Source of the DNA: Trichococcus shcherbakoviae
GTDB lineage: Bacteria; Bacillota; Bacilli; Lactobacillales; Aerococcaceae
DNA length: 64,000 nucleotides
Assembly (NCBI RefSeq): GCF_963666195.1
Contig: NZ_OY762653.1
Coordinates: 1,426,001-1,490,000 of the forward strand
Reading direction: 5' to 3'
Shown: positions 10,693 through 19,343 of the stretch, one piece after another
Numbering within the stretch: the first letter of the stretch is position 1
How the letters are laid out: each line of letters starts with the position of its first letter
Program-made: the position numbers and the translations under genes
The notes under the pieces: generated by a model
Seen by the model: only the letters and a program-made list of their open reading frames with translations
What the model was told of the DNA's origin: nothing
Database searches by the model: none

Positions 10693-11235
10693 TCAGTATT
10701 CATAGAACTTTTTTTCCCAATCAGCATAGCAAGCTGTCTTATGCATGAGGCGGATTGCTTGATATAATTCTTTTTGATCTTGATAGGTGGACTGGTCTGT
10801 CCTGAAGAAACAATCGTCGCCATTAGGAAAGTAGAAAAAAGCTTGAATGGTTTCCTGCAGTTCCGATCCCTGCAGGATTTCTTCACAGAAGGGATCGGAA
10901 TTAATTATCTTCGCTCCAATCACTACTATTGGTATTTCTCGGGCAATCTTTTGTATAGACTCTCGGTACTCTTTTTGAGTCACTTTGGAGAACTGAGCAG
11001 GATAGATGAATGACGCAGAGGCATTTTTTAAGACTATTTGACGCAAGGAATCATTTGTTAAATCGTGTAATCTTATGGACTTATAATGAAAGAAATCGCT
11101 TTGAATGTTCCCCCTCCTTTCGAGTGTTGCTACTTTGAGTCGGCCACTTGTTCTAGTCATTTTGGATTTTCTTCGAAAAAATAAATCCGGCAAGAAGAAA
11201 GTAAGAACAAAAATGATAAACAGAACACGTGACAT
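10693..11235 (-). CDS. Hypothetical protein with N-terminal membrane segment
   Basis: 180 residues; the start has an excellent site (AAGGAGGAGGAATT). Residues ~4-20 are hydrophobic (LFIIFVLTFFLPDLFF) and are followed by RRKSK, as for a signal anchor with the rest probably inside. The remaining 160 residues are soluble and unrecognised. It lies 190 bp upstream of the secreted protein gene on the same strand, so the two may belong together. Confidence 0.55.
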   Translation of the reverse strand: MSRVLFIIFVLTFFLPDLFFRRKSKMTRTSGRLKVATLERRGNIQSDFFHYKSIRLHDLTNDSLRQIVLKNASASFIYPAQFSKVTQKEYRESIQKIAREIPIVVIGAKIINSDPFCEEILQGSELQETIQAFFYFPNGDDCFFRTDQSTYQDQKELYQAIRLMHKTACYADWEKKFYEY

Positions 11236-11684
11236 AATTCCTCCTCCTTACATCCTTTCAAATTTCAAAAACGAATACACTGAGAATTTAATAGCATCTC
11301 CTTCTTGAATAAATTTGATCGGTATATATTTCTATCTATACATCTAACTTAAAGTAAATCCGGTAAATATAAAAGCAACCAGTGGTTTACATGGCCGCAC
11401 TTAATAGGATCTCCTACCATTAGCAACTGATAATTGCGGACATGCAATCAATCGTTTCTAGAAAAAGAGGATTATTTACGCTATTATGAAGAAAAGTTAG
11501 AGAAAGTGAATATTGCAAATGTATAGAGCCACCTGTGCGGAGAAATGAGCCATTGAATGCGAGGAACAGAGCCAGCTATTGCGAACAAGAGAGCCGTCCA
11601 ACTATTTTTATCTATAGAACAAACCTTCTGTATAATGAAGTTGCATGCCTACGGGCATGACGCATTATAACAGGAGGTTTTTTT

Positions 11685-13187
11685 ATGATTCAATATCGTA
11701 AGATTCTGGAACTGCATTTCAACGCTATCTCCCAACGCACAATCAGTACAAGCGTGGGAAGCTCCCGAAATACAGTTTCAGATGTCGTCAAACGTGCTAA
11801 AAATCTTGGATTAGAGCGATTGACGGACACCATGACTAACCAATGGCTTGAAGAGCTTCTCTTCCCAGAGAAGCAAGCAATTGAGAAAGGATATTCCCCA
11901 CCAGATTGGGAAAAGGTTCATAAAGAATTACAGAAGAAAAACATCACATTGAAGCTACTCCATACGGAGTATTCTCAACAAACCCGTGATGGTAAAAAGA
12001 TCCCCTATGCTTATCGAACTTTTGCAGAGAACTATGGAAAGTATGCGAAGAAACATAAAGCGACTATGCCTATTCGAAGAAAGCCTGGAGAAGTGTTAGA
12101 GGTAGATTGGGCCGGATCGACGTTGTTCATTAATGACCGTGAAAGTGGAGGGAAGTTAACTGTATATATTTTCGTAGCAACGCTCCCTTACAGTCAATAC
12201 AGTTATGTAGAAGGGTTTTTAGACATGAAGTCTGCCAGTTGGCTAACTGGACACATTCACGCATTCGAATACTTTGGCGGGGTTTCGGAATCATTAGTTC
12301 CTGATAATTTGAAAACGGGAGTCACGAAAGCTTTACGAGGAGAACCTATTCTCAATGAAGCATATCGAGAGCTGGCTGACTATTATCAAACGGTTATCGT
12401 GCCTGGAAGAGTTCGAAGTCCCAAGGACAAAGCTAGTGTAGAAGGAACCGTTGGTTTTATTTCTCGGCAAATTATAGCTGCTCTGCGTCACTTTCAATGT
12501 TTTGACTTACAAGACTTGAATCAACAAATTTGGAAAAAACTAAATGAGATCAACGAGGAACCTTTTCAGAAAAGGCCAGGTTCAAGAAGAAAAGTGTTTG
12601 ACGAAGAGGAGAGCTCCTACCTTCACCCACTCCGCCAAACACGATTCAAGTTATCCGAATGGAGAATTGCAAAGGTTCAACCAAATTATCACATTCAAGT
12701 TGAACGCATGTACTATTCCGTTCCTTACGAATATATCCAAAGCGATGTTGATGTCCGTCTCTCTAAGGATTTAATTGAAGTATACTTCAAAGAAGTGCGG
12801 ATTGCATCCCATAAACGACTATCAGGGGAAACCGGTCAATTCTCAACTTTTTCAGAACATATGCCGGATAATCATCGTCTGTACTTGGAACACACACCTG
12901 AAAAGAATCTAGAGTGGGCGAAATCGATCGGAACAAACATGGGAGTATTTGCGGAGGCTCTACTTAAAAATAGTTCCGAAAAAAGGGCCTTAAATCAATT
13001 GATGAGTTTGCGCAGCATAGGGAAGAAATATTCTAAGGAAGAGCTGGATCTCGCTGCCCAAAACCTACTCCTTGCTTCTTCTAACCCTACGGTTAGTGTG
13101 TTTAAAACCATTCTTCAGAGAAATAAAAAAAGAGAAAAAGAAAAAGACAATGGAACGTTGACTGAACATCAAACAGATAATAATTAA
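11685..13187 (+). CDS. istA: IS21 transposase IstA
   Basis: 500 residues with an N-terminal HTH (QRTISTSVGSSRNTVSDVVKRA), DDE core starting at EVLEVDWAGST, second Asp in SLVPDNLKTGV and Glu in SPKDKASVEGTVGF. It cuts and joins the IS21 ends. AGGAGG precedes the ATG. The IS5-type insertion lies immediately at the stop codon: the TTAA target copy supplies the TAA, so the protein itself is intact. Confidence 0.95.
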   Translation: MIQYRKILELHFNAISQRTISTSVGSSRNTVSDVVKRAKNLGLERLTDTMTNQWLEELLFPEKQAIEKGYSPPDWEKVHKELQKKNITLKLLHTEYSQQTRDGKKIPYAYRTFAENYGKYAKKHKATMPIRRKPGEVLEVDWAGSTLFINDRESGGKLTVYIFVATLPYSQYSYVEGFLDMKSASWLTGHIHAFEYFGGVSESLVPDNLKTGVTKALRGEPILNEAYRELADYYQTVIVPGRVRSPKDKASVEGTVGFISRQIIAALRHFQCFDLQDLNQQIWKKLNEINEEPFQKRPGSRRKVFDEEESSYLHPLRQTRFKLSEWRIAKVQPNYHIQVERMYYSVPYEYIQSDVDVRLSKDLIEVYFKEVRIASHKRLSGETGQFSTFSEHMPDNHRLYLEHTPEKNLEWAKSIGTNMGVFAEALLKNSSEKRALNQLMSLRSIGKKYSKEELDLAAQNLLLASSNPTVSVFKTILQRNKKREKEKDNGTLTEHQTDNN

Positions 13188-14778
13188 TGTCTACTGAATA
13201 ATTAACAAACCTTATCATAACAGCGTTTTTAGATGTTTTTTGGTATAATAGATGCATGGAATCCAGGGCAAAACACCAAAAACCCGTGCACTTTTTTCAA
13301 AAATGATACGAAGAGGCGATGAAAATGTACAAAAAGCAGACGAATCGGCAATTAACCATTTATGACTTCGATCAGCCATTGGGCCTTACGATGAACCCAG
13401 AAAACCGTTGGGTCAAAAAAGCGGATTCGATTCCCTGGTCAGTCATTGAAGATAAGTATGCTGCTCTGTTCAACAGTGACAGAGGAAACATCGCCAAACC
13501 GGTAAGGATGGCACTAGGTGCCTTGATTATTCAAAGCGAATTTCAGTATGCAGATACCGAAGTCGTCAATCAGATTCGCGAAAATCCCTATCTGCAGTAC
13601 TTTGTCGGACTACCTTCCTATAAGGATGAAAAGCCATTCGATGCTTCTTCGATGGTGCACTTCCGCAAACGTCTCTCGTCCGAAATTCTGATTGAAATCA
13701 ATGAATTGATCCTCAAACCTATAGAGGATGGAGCAGATGATTCCCAAACTGACGATAATGACAATAATGATGACAATGATGCATCAGGATCTGAGAATGA
13801 AGGGACGCTCATTCTAGATGCCACTTGCGCGCCTTCAGAAATCAAGTTCCCGCAAGACACGGAACTGTTGAACGAATGTCGGGAAAAGTTGGAAGGCATC
13901 ATCGACGTAATCTGCGAAGCAAACCACCTTCCCAAACCCCGCACCTATCGGAAAATGGCCCGAAGGGATTATCTCAACATCGCGCGCAAGAAAAAGAAAA
14001 GCAGCAAACAAATTCGCAAAGCCATCGGCAAGCAACTGAACTACATCCGGCGAGATTTAGGGTACATCGACGCATTTCTGGAGCAAGGTTATACGCTAGG
14101 AACGAAGCAAGTCAACCTGTTGGGGACTTTGCGGAAATTGTATGAACAGCAGCTCTACATGCACACAAGCAGGACGCACAAAGTGCAGGATCGCATCGTC
14201 AGTATCAGCCAGCCGTTTATCCGCCCGATTGTCCGCGGAAAAGCCAAGAACCCGGTGGAGTTTGGAGCCAAACTGGACATGAGCATAACCAATGGGTACG
14301 CCCGACTCGAAAAAATTTCCTTCGATGCCTACAACGAGAGCGAATGCCTCATAGTTGCAGTGGAACGCTACAAAGAACGGATGGGAGTGTATCCTGAACG
14401 AGTTTTGGCGGATAAAATATACCGAAATCGCACAAACTTGAGCTACTGCAAAGAACTCGGAATCCGATTATCCGGCCCGTCGCTCGGCAGGCCCAAGAAG
14501 GATCAAAAGGTTGACAAAAAACAAGAATACACCGACAACTGCGATCGAGTAGAGGTCGAAAGAGGCTTCAGCCTGGCGAAAAGAAAGTTCGGGCTCAGGC
14601 TTATTCGAACACGCCTTGAAGAGACCAGTCTGTGTGTGATTGCTTTATCCATTCTTACAATGAACCTGTCCAAGGTTTCATTGCGCATTTTTTTGACTAT
14701 CATCCAATGGATGAGCTTACTCAGAATTGAACCCCTTGTGAACCCGTAAGCTAAAAATAGCTATTTATTCAGCAGGCA
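13188..14778 (+). mobile_element. IS5-type element inserted between istA and istB
   Basis: Ends TGTCTACTGAATA (13188-13200) and, reversed, TGCCTGCTGAATA (14766-14778) match at 11 of 13 positions. A TTAA target duplication flanks it (13184-13187 and 14779-14782), the usual 4-bp target for this family. Removing the element restores a short istA-istB intergenic region. Confidence 0.9.
13319..14749 (+). CDS. IS5/IS1182-type DDE transposase
   Basis: 476 residues. An N-terminal DUF772-like region (RMALGALIIQSEFQYADTEVV) is followed by the DDE parts: TLILDATCAP, RVLADKIYRNRTN and a late Glu region (DRVEVERGFSLAKRKFGL). A striking Asp/Asn-rich linker (DDSQTDDNDNNDDNDASGSENE, about residues 139-160) lies before the first catalytic Asp. 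AGAGGCG precedes the ATG. It appears complete and able to move the nested element. Confidence 0.9.
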   Translation: MKMYKKQTNRQLTIYDFDQPLGLTMNPENRWVKKADSIPWSVIEDKYAALFNSDRGNIAKPVRMALGALIIQSEFQYADTEVVNQIRENPYLQYFVGLPSYKDEKPFDASSMVHFRKRLSSEILIEINELILKPIEDGADDSQTDDNDNNDDNDASGSENEGTLILDATCAPSEIKFPQDTELLNECREKLEGIIDVICEANHLPKPRTYRKMARRDYLNIARKKKKSSKQIRKAIGKQLNYIRRDLGYIDAFLEQGYTLGTKQVNLLGTLRKLYEQQLYMHTSRTHKVQDRIVSISQPFIRPIVRGKAKNPVEFGAKLDMSITNGYARLEKISFDAYNESECLIVAVERYKERMGVYPERVLADKIYRNRTNLSYCKELGIRLSGPSLGRPKKDQKVDKKQEYTDNCDRVEVERGFSLAKRKFGLRLIRTRLEETSLCVIALSILTMNLSKVSLRIFLTIIQWMSLLRIEPLVNP

Positions 14779-14827
14779 TTAATTATGGATTTGTGCGAGG
14801 CGCAGGATATTTTGGAGGGAAAAATAA

Positions 14828-15583
14828 ATGACAAATGAAGAAACTGTACGCAAACTAACAGAAATGAAAATGAGTGCAATGGCTGACTCATACCGAGAAC
14901 AAATGAATAATCAAGACTATCAGGATATGTCATTCGAGGATCGCTTTAACTTACTTGTAGACCATGAATACTCTCGTCGCCAGTCAAACAAACTACAACG
15001 ACTGATTAATCAAGCGCAATTCAACGAACCATCAGCGGCTATTGAAGATATAGAATACCACCCAGACCGTCATCTGGATAAAAATCTCATTCTTGAATTA
15101 GCCATGGGCAACTATATACAGAAACACTTGAACATCATTTTAATGGGTGCTTCTGGCAATGGAAAAACATGGCTGTCCAATGCCTTTGGCATTCAAGCAT
15201 GCCGTCAACATTACAACGTAAAATACGTCCGTCTTCCAGAGCTCTTAGATGAATTTATTGCCGCTAAAAACGAAGCAGACGGTAGCTTTCGCAAGCTGAT
15301 TAAGAAGTACAAGAAAGTGGAATTACTCATCATTGATGAGTGGCTATTGGCGGCCCTCCCTGAAGAACATACACTAACCCTGTTCGAGATTATTGAGTCC
15401 CGTTTAAAAACCACTTCAACGATATTCTGCTCACAAACGGCACCTGAAGGATGGTATGAAAAGCTCGGTGAAGCGCTCGTCGCGGACGCTATTCTCGATC
15501 GTATTGTCCATGATTCTTATAAAATATTAATTGATGGCGTCGTGTCTATGCGCGAAAGACATGGATTGGGGGCAGACAGATGA
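14828..15583 (+). CDS. istB: IS21 helper ATPase IstB
   Basis: 251 residues with Walker A GASGNGKTWL and Walker B VELLIIDEWLL, an AAA+ ATPase of the DnaC/IstB type that selects the target for IstA. TTGGAGGGAAAAATAA precedes the ATG. It is separated from istA by the nested IS5-type element, which may lower or alter its transcription. Confidence 0.95.
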   Translation: MTNEETVRKLTEMKMSAMADSYREQMNNQDYQDMSFEDRFNLLVDHEYSRRQSNKLQRLINQAQFNEPSAAIEDIEYHPDRHLDKNLILELAMGNYIQKHLNIILMGASGNGKTWLSNAFGIQACRQHYNVKYVRLPELLDEFIAAKNEADGSFRKLIKKYKKVELLIIDEWLLAALPEEHTLTLFEIIESRLKTTSTIFCSQTAPEGWYEKLGEALVADAILDRIVHDSYKILIDGVVSMRERHGLGADR

Positions 15584-15771
15584 TTTCTTCTGAAGTAGAA
15601 GATAGGATTGCCCGCTACTTTTTCCATCAGTACTTGCCGGAAGATGTCAGGTTAGAAATTGTGGGGACATTACTTCCTTTCTATCTAATAGATGATGATG
15701 AAGATGAGCCCTCCGCAGATGAAATGGTTAAACTAGCGATTGACATTATAGATAGTCAGTTAGAAAAGTAG
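15580..15771 (+). CDS. Small third gene of the IS21 element
   Basis: 63 residues, acidic (segment DDDEDEPSADEM). Its ATG overlaps the istB stop (ATGA at 15580-15583), so it should be translationally coupled. It lies inside the element, ending ~100 bp before the right end. IS21 elements normally have only istA and istB; I recognise no family for this product. Confidence 0.65.
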   Translation: MISSEVEDRIARYFFHQYLPEDVRLEIVGTLLPFYLIDDDEDEPSADEMVKLAIDIIDSQLEK

Positions 15772-15905
15772 AAAGCAGCCACTGGTAAAATAATATCAGT
15801 GGCTTTCTCTATTGCATTGGGTGGCTCTATTTATCGCACTCGCTGGCTCTATCATCCGCACAGGTGGCTCAATCTGTTCGCAATACTCAGAAAGGGAGAG
15901 ATGGG

Positions 15906-16427
15906 ATGTTACTAGGCGAAAGATTGAAAGAAACACGACAAAGTAAAGGGGTATCTCAAAGTACAGTTGCTGAACATCTAAATATCAGCCGCCAATCTAT
16001 TTCTAAGTGGGAAAACAACAGTAGTTACCCTGACCTGGATAATCTCGTACGATTGAGTGAATATTACGAGATATCTATTGATGATCTTTTGAAAGAGAAT
16101 AAAGGATTAAAAAAAAAAATAGAAGAAAACAACGAAAAAATTAAAGACTCTCAAAAGAAATTGGCCTATATCCAGGCGAATGGTGAGAGGGATGAAGGAT
16201 TGGTCCTGCTGATGCTTAATCTTCTCAGTTGTTTGATTGCGCCATTAGGTTTGTTTATCACTCCAATTATCCTGAAAAGAAATAAAGCAACAAACACCTT
16301 TTATAAACTGGTGTTTGTTGCGGGAGTGATCAGTCTCTTGGTCAACGTATTCGGTTTGTATGCGCACTTAGGCAATCTATTCCACTGGGGCGGACCCTCC
16401 AGCGTGGAGTACATAGGAAATCAATAG
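15906..16427 (+). CDS. Membrane-anchored XRE-family regulator
   Basis: The start at 15906 has GGGAGAGATGGG before it; an earlier in-frame ATG lies in the IS21 end. The product (~173 residues) has an N-terminal Cro/CI-type HTH (VSQSTVAEHLNISRQSISKWE), a coiled-coil stretch (residues ~65-100) and two hydrophobic segments (~105-130, ~135-155). It resembles the protein at 62516-62956, including the SIDDLLK motif after the HTH. IS21 has inserted only ~35 bp upstream and must have displaced its promoter. It probably controls the secreted-protein gene that follows. Confidence 0.8.
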   Translation: MLLGERLKETRQSKGVSQSTVAEHLNISRQSISKWENNSSYPDLDNLVRLSEYYEISIDDLLKENKGLKKKIEENNEKIKDSQKKLAYIQANGERDEGLVLLMLNLLSCLIAPLGLFITPIILKRNKATNTFYKLVFVAGVISLLVNVFGLYAHLGNLFHWGGPSSVEYIGNQ

Positions 16428-16515
16428 GGAATGGAGATTGCGTTACTTCCTATTATAAAATAGGGGTTCACGAACAGTTAACTGAGATATAAAAAATTAG
16501 AAAAGAGGTATCGTT

Positions 16516-17046
16516 ATGAAATTTTAAAAAAATATCGTTCCTGTGTTGTGTGGCGTATTATTATTTAGTAGTGTTTCTCCAGCTTTTGTTGCTTCTGCTG
16601 CTGAATCTAGTCCGATCGAGATGAACGCTGCAGAAATTAATAAAGATGCTTTGCTAGAGTACGCAATAGAGTTAGGCGTTTATTTCACTGATGATGAAGT
16701 TATAATTACTGACAGCCAACTTTTAAAACTACTAGAATTTCAAGGTGTTGAAATTCCTGAAGATGGGTCACAAGGCGGAATCTCTTTATTTAGAGAGGGC
16801 GTGACCAAAATTGTCTCTAGAGGGAGTGGTTCTTGGGATATTTATTTAAGTGCTTCTTTCATAAGAAATTACTATTGGGCAATTGGTGCTGCAGCAACCC
16901 TTATCGGGGTAATGGCTCCTGGCATTGGATGGGGACTTGCTTATGCTTCAGTAGCACTCGTTGCTGATTTAGTCAGCTCAAAAACTCAAAACGGATATGT
17001 CGTTTCCATTAGAAACTATGGAATCTCAGGTGCGTACATGCAATAA
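16516..17046 (+). pseudogene. Secreted Gly/Ala-rich protein with stop at codon 4
   Basis: From the ATG at 16516 (AGAAAAGAGGTATCGTT upstream) the frame reads Met-Lys-Phe-stop and then runs open to 17046. With AAA in place of TAA the start would be a perfect signal peptide (MKFKKNIVPVLCGVLLF, then SSVSPAFVASA). The mature part has an acidic pro-like region and a hydrophobic Gly/Ala-rich segment near residues 115-145, as in membrane-active peptides. Translation might restart at an internal TTG or GTG, but without a clear signal. It is bacteriocin-like only by architecture. Confidence 0.6.
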
Positions 17047-17060
17047 GAGGAGGCAGACTG

Positions 17061-17324
17061 ATGACCAACTTTTTAAAATATATAAAAGGAAAGAACTTAG
17101 CTTTATTGGTTTTTACAACGTTTTACTTTTTCCTAAGCCGGTTTATGCTTGAAATAGATCGAATTTTTCTTAATACACCAACTAGTGTTTACGTATCCTA
17201 TACATTTTTCACTTTAACATTCATATTGATTGCACGATCAATTAAAATTGAAAAGCAAATAAAATTATTCATACTTGTCTTAGGTGTTCTTTTTGGGATA
17301 CTCATGGGTTTCGCTTTTCTATAA
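17061..17324 (+). CDS. Small membrane protein, possible immunity protein
   Basis: 87 residues with three predicted hydrophobic segments (~10-28, ~40-58, ~65-86). AAGAGGAGGCAGACTG precedes the ATG, 14 bp after the secreted-protein gene, so the two are co-transcribed. A small polytopic protein directly after a secreted membrane-active-like protein is the usual arrangement of bacteriocin immunity genes; this is inference only. Confidence 0.6.
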   Translation: MTNFLKYIKGKNLALLVFTTFYFFLSRFMLEIDRIFLNTPTSVYVSYTFFTLTFILIARSIKIEKQIKLFILVLGVLFGILMGFAFL

Positions 17325-17391
17325 CAAAAATTGTAAGCTACGCATTTTTTAATACACTTCTTGTACTCCTTTATAATTCAAAGATATATAA

Positions 17392-17832
17392 CCTAGATTC
17401 CCAAAAAATTATAACGTGGTCTGGGGGCACAACACCCTCACGTATTGAAAGAAACGCTCTGGCATCCGAGAACTGCTGATCCTTAAGGGCATTTATTGTA
17501 ATGTCTGGTTATATAGCCTGACGATACTTCATCTGATCGAAGTGAGCGAAATCAGAGAAATTCCCCAAGAGCGGTATAAATATGAAATGAAGCCAAAGAT
17601 CAGCATTGCTATCGGAATCGTGAAAACCTACTTGATTCGATCGTCTATGAGTGAATCACGCAGACAACGGAGAGAAAGTTTCGAACAAAGGAGTACACTG
17701 CTGACCAAACGCCTTGTCTCCGTCCGACCAAACAGGGCGATCAAAAGGAAGAGCCCCGTGAACAAATCCAGACGATCTTATCGTTACACATATTAACTTG
17801 GATTCCCTGTAAAATTGTAACGGGGATCATTT
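17392..17832 (+). mobile_element. Decayed insertion-sequence remnant
   Basis: 17392-17436 copies the end of the IS1634-type element found at 19344 (CCTAGATTCCC, TTATAACGTGG and GGGGGCACAACACC shared, one base differing). The following frame (17524-17796) encodes a basic tail (segments RQRRESFEQRSTLLTKRL and RPNRAIKRKSP) that looks like a transposase C-terminus. A second, diverged end motif in the same orientation (TTGGATTCCCTG) occurs at 17799. No complete gene remains. Confidence 0.6.
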
Positions 17833-17953
17833 AAAGCTTGATAAATAGATGTTTACCTGTTGAACCACGTTATAGTAATTCGGGAATGAAGGTGTTAGGG
17901 CAACTTTTTTCATGGAGTTGCCTCGCTTCGTCGTGCTTTCGATTGTTAGAAAA

Positions 17954-18007
17954 AAAAGAGACAGTGGAAATGGGAGAGAAATTCTCACGTTTCCACTGTC
18001 TCTTTTG
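17954..18007. terminator. Strong hairpin, bidirectional terminator-like
   Basis: AAAAGAGACAGTGGAAA / TTTCCACTGTCTCTTTT arms with an ~18-nt loop containing a second small stem; A/T runs on both sides. The stretch 17833-18154 holds no gene. Confidence 0.75.
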
Positions 18008-18033
18008 TCAATACCCTTAAGTTAATGACATTG

Positions 18034-18075
18034 CCCCTACTGAATGGGCACTTTTTAGTGTCTATTCAGTAGGGG
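18034..18075. repeat. Perfect 12-bp inverted repeat
   Basis: CCCCTACTGAAT and ATTCAGTAGGGG, 18 nt apart, lying between decayed IS sequence and a small hypothetical gene. The arms resemble transposon ends brought together (compare CTACTGAATA at the IS5-type end), or could form an RNA hairpin. Confidence 0.55.
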
Positions 18076-18154
18076 TGTCCAGTTTTTAAAGATCCAAGAC
18101 TTCTATTGGTGAGAAACATAGATTTGTCAAAGTGTTTGCAAACAGACAACAACT

Positions 18155-18400
18155 TTATCTAAAATCAGGGATATGTAAGGCTTCCATTACTCTTGCGACA
18201 TACTCATCATAATCTTCCCATTTATCATCTTCCACAAAATCTTTTTCATTAACAGTACCTAATAGAGCTATCGCCGCCACAAATTTTAGATCATGATTCC
18301 AAAAAGGCATTGATGAATTTCCTTCGATCGTAACAGTAATATTTTCGCCACTTTCTGTACTGCCGGATAATTGTTTCTTAATAAGCTCTTTTTTCGACAT
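18155..18400 (-). CDS. Hypothetical small acidic protein
   Basis: 81 residues from the ATG at 18400; a TTG start ten codons earlier (18430) is possible. No signal peptide; one moderately hydrophobic segment (LKFVAAIALLGTV) and an acidic C-terminal half (EDDKWEDYDEYVARVMEAL). No family is recognised. The IS3 element begins 66 bp upstream and may have removed its promoter. Confidence 0.5.
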   Translation of the reverse strand: MSKKELIKKQLSGSTESGENITVTIEGNSSMPFWNHDLKFVAAIALLGTVNEKDFVEDDKWEDYDEYVARVMEALHIPDFR

Positions 18401-18548
18401 AAACCGCTCATATCCTTTTATTAAAATCAATACATCTTATTCTACAATATTTCTTATACAATATGTGGATAGGTTACACTTAACTGGACAAATTCATTGA
18501 GGTCTATACAATAGAACTTAATATAATCAAAAGGAGAATATAATCCCC

Positions 18549-18833
18549 ATGACACCACGTCCAAGAAGAACCTATACCGATGACTTCAAAAACCAGATGG
18601 TACTCCTCTACCAAAACGGCAAGCCGCGAAAAGACATATTGGCCGAGTATGAGTTGACCGCATCAGCTTTCGACAAATGGGTACGCCAATCCCAATCGTC
18701 TGGCTCATTTAAGGAAAAAGACAACCGTACTCCCGAACAGGAAGAAATGATTCGCCTACGCAAAGAAAATGAGCGCCTAAAGATGGAAAATGATATTTTA
18801 AAGCAAGCGGCGCTGATACTCGGACAAAAATAA
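18549..18833 (+). CDS. IS3 OrfA (HTH and leucine zipper)
   Basis: 94 residues: an HTH_8-type domain (YTDDFKNQMVLLYQNGKPRK) and a C-terminal leucine-zipper-like helix (IRLRKENERLKMENDILKQA). AAGGAGAATATAATCCCC precedes the ATG. The A5 run at 18826-18830 just before the stop is the likely -1 frameshift site that would join OrfA to OrfB, as in other IS3 elements. Confidence 0.9.
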   Translation: MTPRPRRTYTDDFKNQMVLLYQNGKPRKDILAEYELTASAFDKWVRQSQSSGSFKEKDNRTPEQEEMIRLRKENERLKMENDILKQAALILGQK

Positions 18834-19343
18834 AAGTCATTCAGGCAAATGCCGATAGATACCCAGTATCAGCGATGTGCGAAAGCCTAGATATCGCCAG
18901 AAGTACTTATTACTACGAATCCAAGAGTAGCCCATCCGATGATGAATCGCTAACAGAAGAAATCCAGGAAATCTTCCGAGCCAATCGGCGTACCTATGGC
19001 ACGCGGCGGATCAAGAAAGAGCTGTCCAAAAAAGGTAAAGTCGTTTCTCGCAGGAAAATCAGCCGCATTATGAAGAAGTTGGGCCTACAATCCTGTTACA
19101 CGGTAGCCCACTATAGGGTCCATCAACCGAAGAGCAATGAATCGGACCTGGGGAATACGCTGAACCGTGAATTCAAAACAGCCAATCAACATGGCGCAAT
19201 CGTTAGTGACCTGACTTACGTTAGAGTTGGGAAGAAGTGGAACTATTTGTGCGTCCTGCTTGATCTGTACAACCGAGAAATCATCGGTTATTCGTGTGGT
19301 GAGCACAAAACGGCAGAATTAGTCCTGCAAGCTTTCCATACAG
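18827..19343 (+). pseudogene. IS3 OrfB, 5' part
   Basis: The -1 frame after orfA encodes the integrase core start: HTH_21-type region (RANRRTYGTRRIKKELSKKG), then first Asp in GAIVSDLTYVRVGKKW. It breaks off after ELVLQAFHT at the nested insertion. Joining it to 21087-21424 across the 6-bp ATACAG duplication restores one continuous frame, so the damage is only the insertion. Confidence 0.9.

Larger units (their letters stand above)
11523..15871 (+). mobile_element. IS21-family element with nested IS5-type insertion
   Basis: The ends carry GAGCCACCTGTGCGGA in inverted orientation (11526-11541 and 15855-15870). Each end holds further copies of the GAGCC repeat with the same internal pattern (GAGCCA, then TGCGA ~9 bp later, then the next GAGCC), as expected for IS21 transposase binding sites. 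Between them are istA, a nested IS5-type element, istB and a small third gene. No target duplication could be seen. Confidence 0.85.

Noticed and set aside
10774-11013. 79-codon + strand frame
   Set aside because: Antisense to the minus-strand gene at 10693-11235, which has a far better start.
11309-11522. Possible transposase tail encoding LEKEDYLRYYEEKLEKV
   Set aside because: Too short (~25 codons) and not recognisable; could be chance.
13618-14145. Long frames on both strands inside the IS5-type transposase
   Set aside because: Shadows of the transposase gene in GC-richer DNA; no start signals and no recognisable products.
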